A stretch of DNA of 64,000 nt from Taibaiella sp. KBW10. GTDB taxonomy: Bacteria > Bacteroidota > Bacteroidia > Chitinophagales > Chitinophagaceae. The stretch covers positions 718,687 to 782,686 of the forward strand of contig NZ_QAJI01000003.1 in the NCBI RefSeq assembly GCF_003852495.1, in the 5' to 3' direction. Of the stretch, positions 60,789-64,000 are shown in pieces. Position numbers and translations under genes: made by a program. The notes beneath the pieces were generated by a model. The model saw only the letters and a list, made by a program, of their open reading frames with translations. It made no database searches and had not been told where the DNA came from. Position 1 is the first letter of the stretch. Every line of letters begins with the position of its first letter.

Positions 60789-61907
60789 ATGTACAAAATG
60801 AATATAATCTTCATGCTCTTATCTGCTACCCTTTTATCTTGTACCAAAGATACACCGCAACAAATCCCTGACCCTTCCGCGGAAGGCATCGTTTATACCA
60901 TGCCGGAAGAATCTGCTCCACATGAAGGAACATGGCTGCAATGGCCACATCAATACCAATATGGCCTGCAATATCGAAACCGTCTGGATGCCACTTGGAT
61001 TGCCATGACGGGCGCATTGGTACACAGTGAACGGGTGCACCTGATTGCCTATAATGAAGCAGAAAAGACCCGGATCATTAATTTGCTGCAAGGGGCTGCC
61101 ATTCCTTTGACCAATGTGGATTTTAAGGTGTATCCGACCGATGATGTATGGATAAGAGACAATGGCCCCATTTATGTAAAAGATAAAAACGGACAGCTCT
61201 TTATTCAGGATTGGGGTTTTAATGCCTGGGGCGACAAGGCCGCTTATGATCATTGTAATGCAATACCGGCAAAAATCGCGGCAGATATGCAGTTGCAAAA
61301 GGTAGACCTTAATGATGTTATGATTAATGAAGGCGGAAGTATTGAGATAGATGGACAGGGTACTTTAATGGCCTGTAAAAGTTCTGTTTTAAACAAGAAC
61401 AGAAATCCGGGCATGACACAGCAACAGGCAGAAGGCGTATTCACGAAATATTTAGGAGTTACCAAATTCATCTGGCTTGAAGGCCGGGCCGGGCTGGAGA
61501 TCACAGATATGCATATAGACGGCTTTGCAAGATTCGCTAATGCGGCAACTATTATCACTATGAGTGCAGTTGATTTAGCGTATTGGGAGGTACCCCAAAA
61601 AGATATTGAAACCTTATATGCCGCCACAAATGGGAAAGGAGAAGCGTATCAATTCGTTACCCTCCCTTTAAGCCGAAACGAGGTACACACCACTTATGGA
61701 AAGAATCTCGGAAAAGGGTCTTATATCAATTATTATATTGCGAATAACCGTGTTCTGGTACCGAATTACAATGATCCCAACGATGCTATTGCGAATGCCA
61801 TGATACAACGATTATATCCGGACAAAAAGGTTGTGGGCATTGATTGCCGCGATTTGTTTGCAAATGGGGGCATGATACATTGTGTGACGCAACAACAGCC
61901 GCGTTAA
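60789..61907 (+). CDS. lipoprotein-type agmatine deiminase / peptidylarginine-deiminase-family protein
   Basis: A 372-residue member of the agmatine deiminase family, which hydrolyses agmatine to N-carbamoylputrescine. It has a lipoprotein signal (MNIIFMLLSATLLSC, lipobox TLLS/C), unusual because the enzyme is normally cytoplasmic. The catalytic domain shows TMPEESAPHEGTWLQWPH, KVYPTDDVWIRDNGPIYV (Asp), ITDMHIDGFARF (His) and the catalytic Cys in NGGMIHCVTQQ near the C-terminus. The order matches AguA. ATG 60789 or the ATG nine bases later start the signal peptide. The AraC/GyrI regulator directly upstream suggests small-molecule induction. A terminator follows. Confidence 0.88.
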   Translation: MYKMNIIFMLLSATLLSCTKDTPQQIPDPSAEGIVYTMPEESAPHEGTWLQWPHQYQYGLQYRNRLDATWIAMTGALVHSERVHLIAYNEAEKTRIINLLQGAAIPLTNVDFKVYPTDDVWIRDNGPIYVKDKNGQLFIQDWGFNAWGDKAAYDHCNAIPAKIAADMQLQKVDLNDVMINEGGSIEIDGQGTLMACKSSVLNKNRNPGMTQQQAEGVFTKYLGVTKFIWLEGRAGLEITDMHIDGFARFANAATIITMSAVDLAYWEVPQKDIETLYAATNGKGEAYQFVTLPLSRNEVHTTYGKNLGKGSYINYYIANNRVLVPNYNDPNDAIANAMIQRLYPDKKVVGIDCRDLFANGGMIHCVTQQQPR

Positions 61908-61910
61908 GGG

Positions 61911-61942
61911 AAGAAAGGTTGCCATGTGCAGCCTTTCTTTTT
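61911..61942 (+). terminator. terminator after the deiminase gene
   Basis: Twelve pairs (61911-61922 with 61928-61939, one wobble) with a five-base loop, then Ts. Confidence 0.85.
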
Positions 61943-62026
61943 GCGTACGTCTCAATAATGAAGAATGCGTTTCAAAATTATGAATGATAATTTTTTTCTA
62001 ACTTTAACATTCTTAATATAAATTAA

Positions 62027-64000
62027 ATGCAACAATCTATGCATATAGTGAAACAAAAGGCAGTACAATTTTTAGTATTTTTGCTCCTCTTCTCGCCGGG
62101 CTTCAATGCCTCTGCACAATCTATAAATACCGCAGAATGGGTATGGGCAAAACACTATGGTGGTGCTGAAGAGCAGATCACCCATAGGATCAAGGCAGAT
62201 GCCTCCGGAAATGTATATTCTTTCCTGCAAACCAGCAATGCTCAGGTCATTGCTCAAAACGATACCCTTACTGCAGGACCATACATGAGTGGCGGCGGAT
62301 TTGCCTTGCTGAAGCATAATAGAAACGGGCAATTACTTTTTTCAAAAAGAATCGTATTAGGCACACTACAAAACGCCGTTTCGACTTATCCGCTCTATGC
62401 CGGAGACATGGCTGTCGACGGCAATGAAAATATTTATGTTACTGGTATGTTTACCGGACCTACCTTAAAAATAGGCCAAAATGACTCTATTGTAGTTCCC
62501 GTAAGCCAGGCAAATTTTTATAAGCAGTTTATTGTAAAGCTTAATAGTGCCGGTACCGTCGTTTGGAAAAAATATGGGCAGGTTACCGGTATTGCCGGCA
62601 GCCAGGGCAGCCCCGCAGCGACACACCTTTCGGTAGATAAAGATGGTGATGTCTACATTTTCTCCCAGTTTTCGGGATACGGAGGCACGATGTATGGCTT
62701 TGATAATTTTTATTTACAGGCAACAGAGCAAAGCGGCAGCAACTTCTATATTGCTAAATTCAGCAGCCAGAACGGCCAGACGCAATGGTTAAAAAACGGA
62801 TTTACCGGCAGCACGACCTCTGTAGAGGGGCTCTCTGTAGACAAGGATAAAAATCTGTATCTCGCGATGCGCGGAAGTGGATTGGACCTTAACGGTACCT
62901 TCTATACCATACCCAATGTGAGCGGTGTTGCAGGGAGAATATTATTAAAGCTTAATGCCTCCGGCAGCTTTGTATGGGTGAAGGGCATGAATGCGGGACC
63001 GCGGTTTAGAGACATCACAAACGACAAATCGGGCAATGTTTATATAACGGGCAATTTTTATGATACACTGAAGGTGTCGTCACCAAACGATTATATTATC
63101 AACAACCATTACAGCAGCTCCAGTCCTAATGCGGGCTTTATACTCAGCTATACGCCAGCGGGTATTTTGAGATGGAGCAGGGTGTTTTATGCAATGGGTG
63201 TTGCAGATGCTTCTTCGGCGATTGCAGTTGACGAGAACCTGAACAGTTATGTTACCATGGAGAACTATGGTACAGTATACACCGGAAATGATACTATTCC
63301 CGTCAATACGATCCATACACCTATGGTCTGTGTCCTAAAACTGGATTCTTCAGGTGCAATAGCGGGCCATAAAAATACAGGGTACACGATATCGGCCTCT
63401 TCAAGGTCTTTTACTACCGCCGTTGATCTGGCCGGAAATGTATATACCGGCGGTGAATTCCGTACGGAACCAACTAACCCACTCACTACATTTAATATCG
63501 GGAACAGCTCTTTTCATGCTATTGAGGCACAGGATGCCTTTATTGCGAAACTGAAGGTGGCGCCTCTGGTATCTTTTGATACGATAAGCAAAACGGTATG
63601 GTGCCCCTCAGACTCTGTTAAGGTACCCTTCCGTTATAACAACACGCTGTTCTCTTCCGCTACTAACTTCGCCTTAGAATTGTCCTCGGTTACGGGTAGT
63701 TTCAGTACGCCATCATTTGTCACTACGCTTCCTTTTTCCAATACTGGATTGGACACTTTTAAATTTGTATTACCCTCGTCGCTGGCTGCAGGAAGTACTT
63801 ATAAATTGCGGATAAAAGCGGCGCTGCCAAATGCCACTACGCTGCCTTATGATACGACGGTAACGATTGCCTCCTTACCTCCCGTTCCGGTAATCACCCA
63901 GGCTGCAGGTCTGCTATCTTGTTCGCTTACCGGTTATACTTATCAATGGTACAAAGACAATGCCCTCCTTCCTGGTGCTACGGGCCAGACCTATGCCCCG
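62027..64000 (+). CDS. large secreted repeat protein, probably type IX substrate (3' end outside window)
   Basis: An open frame from ATG 62027 to the window end, 658 codons so far. It has a signal peptide (VQFLVFLLLFSPGFNASAQ) and repeated SBBP-like blades (ADASGNVYSFLQTSNAQ, VDGNENIYVTGMFTGP, VDKDGDVYIFSQFSGYGG, DKSGNVYITGNFYDTLKV, VDENLNSYVTMENYG, VDLAGNVYTGGEFRT), each with a D-x-G-N-VY core, forming one or two beta-propellers up to about residue 510. An immunoglobulin-like stretch then leads into SCSLTGYTYQWYKDNALLPGATGQTY, typical of Bacteroidota surface proteins just before the sorting domain. That domain is not visible yet. A second ATG at 62039 is an alternative start. Confidence 0.88.
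   Translation, partial: MQQSMHIVKQKAVQFLVFLLLFSPGFNASAQSINTAEWVWAKHYGGAEEQITHRIKADASGNVYSFLQTSNAQVIAQNDTLTAGPYMSGGGFALLKHNRNGQLLFSKRIVLGTLQNAVSTYPLYAGDMAVDGNENIYVTGMFTGPTLKIGQNDSIVVPVSQANFYKQFIVKLNSAGTVVWKKYGQVTGIAGSQGSPAATHLSVDKDGDVYIFSQFSGYGGTMYGFDNFYLQATEQSGSNFYIAKFSSQNGQTQWLKNGFTGSTTSVEGLSVDKDKNLYLAMRGSGLDLNGTFYTIPNVSGVAGRILLKLNASGSFVWVKGMNAGPRFRDITNDKSGNVYITGNFYDTLKVSSPNDYIINNHYSSSSPNAGFILSYTPAGILRWSRVFYAMGVADASSAIAVDENLNSYVTMENYGTVYTGNDTIPVNTIHTPMVCVLKLDSSGAIAGHKNTGYTISASSRSFTTAVDLAGNVYTGGEFRTEPTNPLTTFNIGNSSFHAIEAQDAFIAKLKVAPLVSFDTISKTVWCPSDSVKVPFRYNNTLFSSATNFALELSSVTGSFSTPSFVTTLPFSNTGLDTFKFVLPSSLAAGSTYKLRIKAALPNATTLPYDTTVTIASLPPVPVITQAAGLLSCSLTGYTYQWYKDNALLPGATGQTYAP

Noticed and set aside
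1-64000. CRISPR arrays, insertion-sequence ends, phage or toxin-antitoxin modules
   Set aside because: No regularly spaced repeats, no transposase or integrase motif and no toxin-antitoxin pair were seen in either strand.

Overview
The window is a stretch of a Bacteroidota chromosome, most likely from the Chitinophagales/Chitinophagaceae, although the genus cannot be fixed from the sequence. The evidence is a full-length SprA (type IX secretion translocon), several proteins with type IX C-terminal sorting domains of both the YPNP-type (A) and the gliding-motility-associated type (B), an S46 dipeptidyl-peptidase, two DUF6089-like outer-membrane barrels, a SufBCD operon, and many upstream regions carrying the Bacteroidota -7 element TAnnTTTG. 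Ribosome-binding sites are mostly weak and several genes use TTG or GTG starts. No phage, insertion sequence, CRISPR array or rRNA operon was seen.

Layout. 1-5.1 kb (minus strand): the 5' two fifths of clpB, then a shikimate operon read as zinc-ribbon protein, DAHP synthase-chorismate mutase, aroB, aroA. 5.3-11.2 kb (plus): ssb, a TylF-type methyltransferase, bcp, a DUF4197 protein, and the run pth / unknown / dcd / 3-hydroxyacyl-CoA dehydrogenase ending at a perfect 24-bp-arm bidirectional terminator. 11.2-16 kb: DUF2795 protein, LolD-like ATPase, heptose kinase, alanine-rich lipoprotein, and a two-gene unit of an ECF sigma factor with a membrane-anchored HtrA-like protease. 16-24.2 kb (minus): ruvA-sprA and a small unknown. 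24.2-29.1 kb (minus): two DUF6089-like barrels flanking mqo and an isolated paaA. 29.4-34.2 kb (plus): rlpA-like, sufB-sufC-sufD, DUF2809 protein. 34.2-41.7 kb (minus): barrel-like protein, mrdA-rodA-MBL-ferredoxin operon, and a type B sorted surface protein. 41.8-46.2 kb: S46 peptidase, small membrane and TonB-related proteins. 46.6-51 kb (minus): lpxH-sixA-kinase/RapZ fusion-aromatic amino acid lyase. 51-54.8 kb: tRNA-Ser, a frameshifted type A sorted protein, decayed-looking DNA, an FAD monooxygenase and a candidate small RNA. 54.8-59.5 kb (minus): small exported proteins, a LuxR-type regulator, a lipoprotein and a type A sorted protein. 59.9-64 kb (plus): AraC/GyrI regulator, lipoprotein agmatine deiminase, and the start of a large secreted repeat protein that runs off the window.

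How it fits together. Most of the window is housekeeping: aromatic amino acid synthesis, Fe-S assembly, rod-shape peptidoglycan synthesis, lipid A synthesis, recombination and tRNA recycling, plus surface export (SprA and its cargo). The parts I consider most worth a second look are the AmgK-like kinase fused to a RapZ C-terminal domain, overlapped by sixA and lpxH; the structured small-RNA candidate at 54.7 kb; the sigma factor/membrane protease pair; the lyase next to the kinase that resembles tyrosine ammonia-lyase; promoters that almost touch start codons; and an orphan paaA. I found no unmistakable new defence or mobile system.
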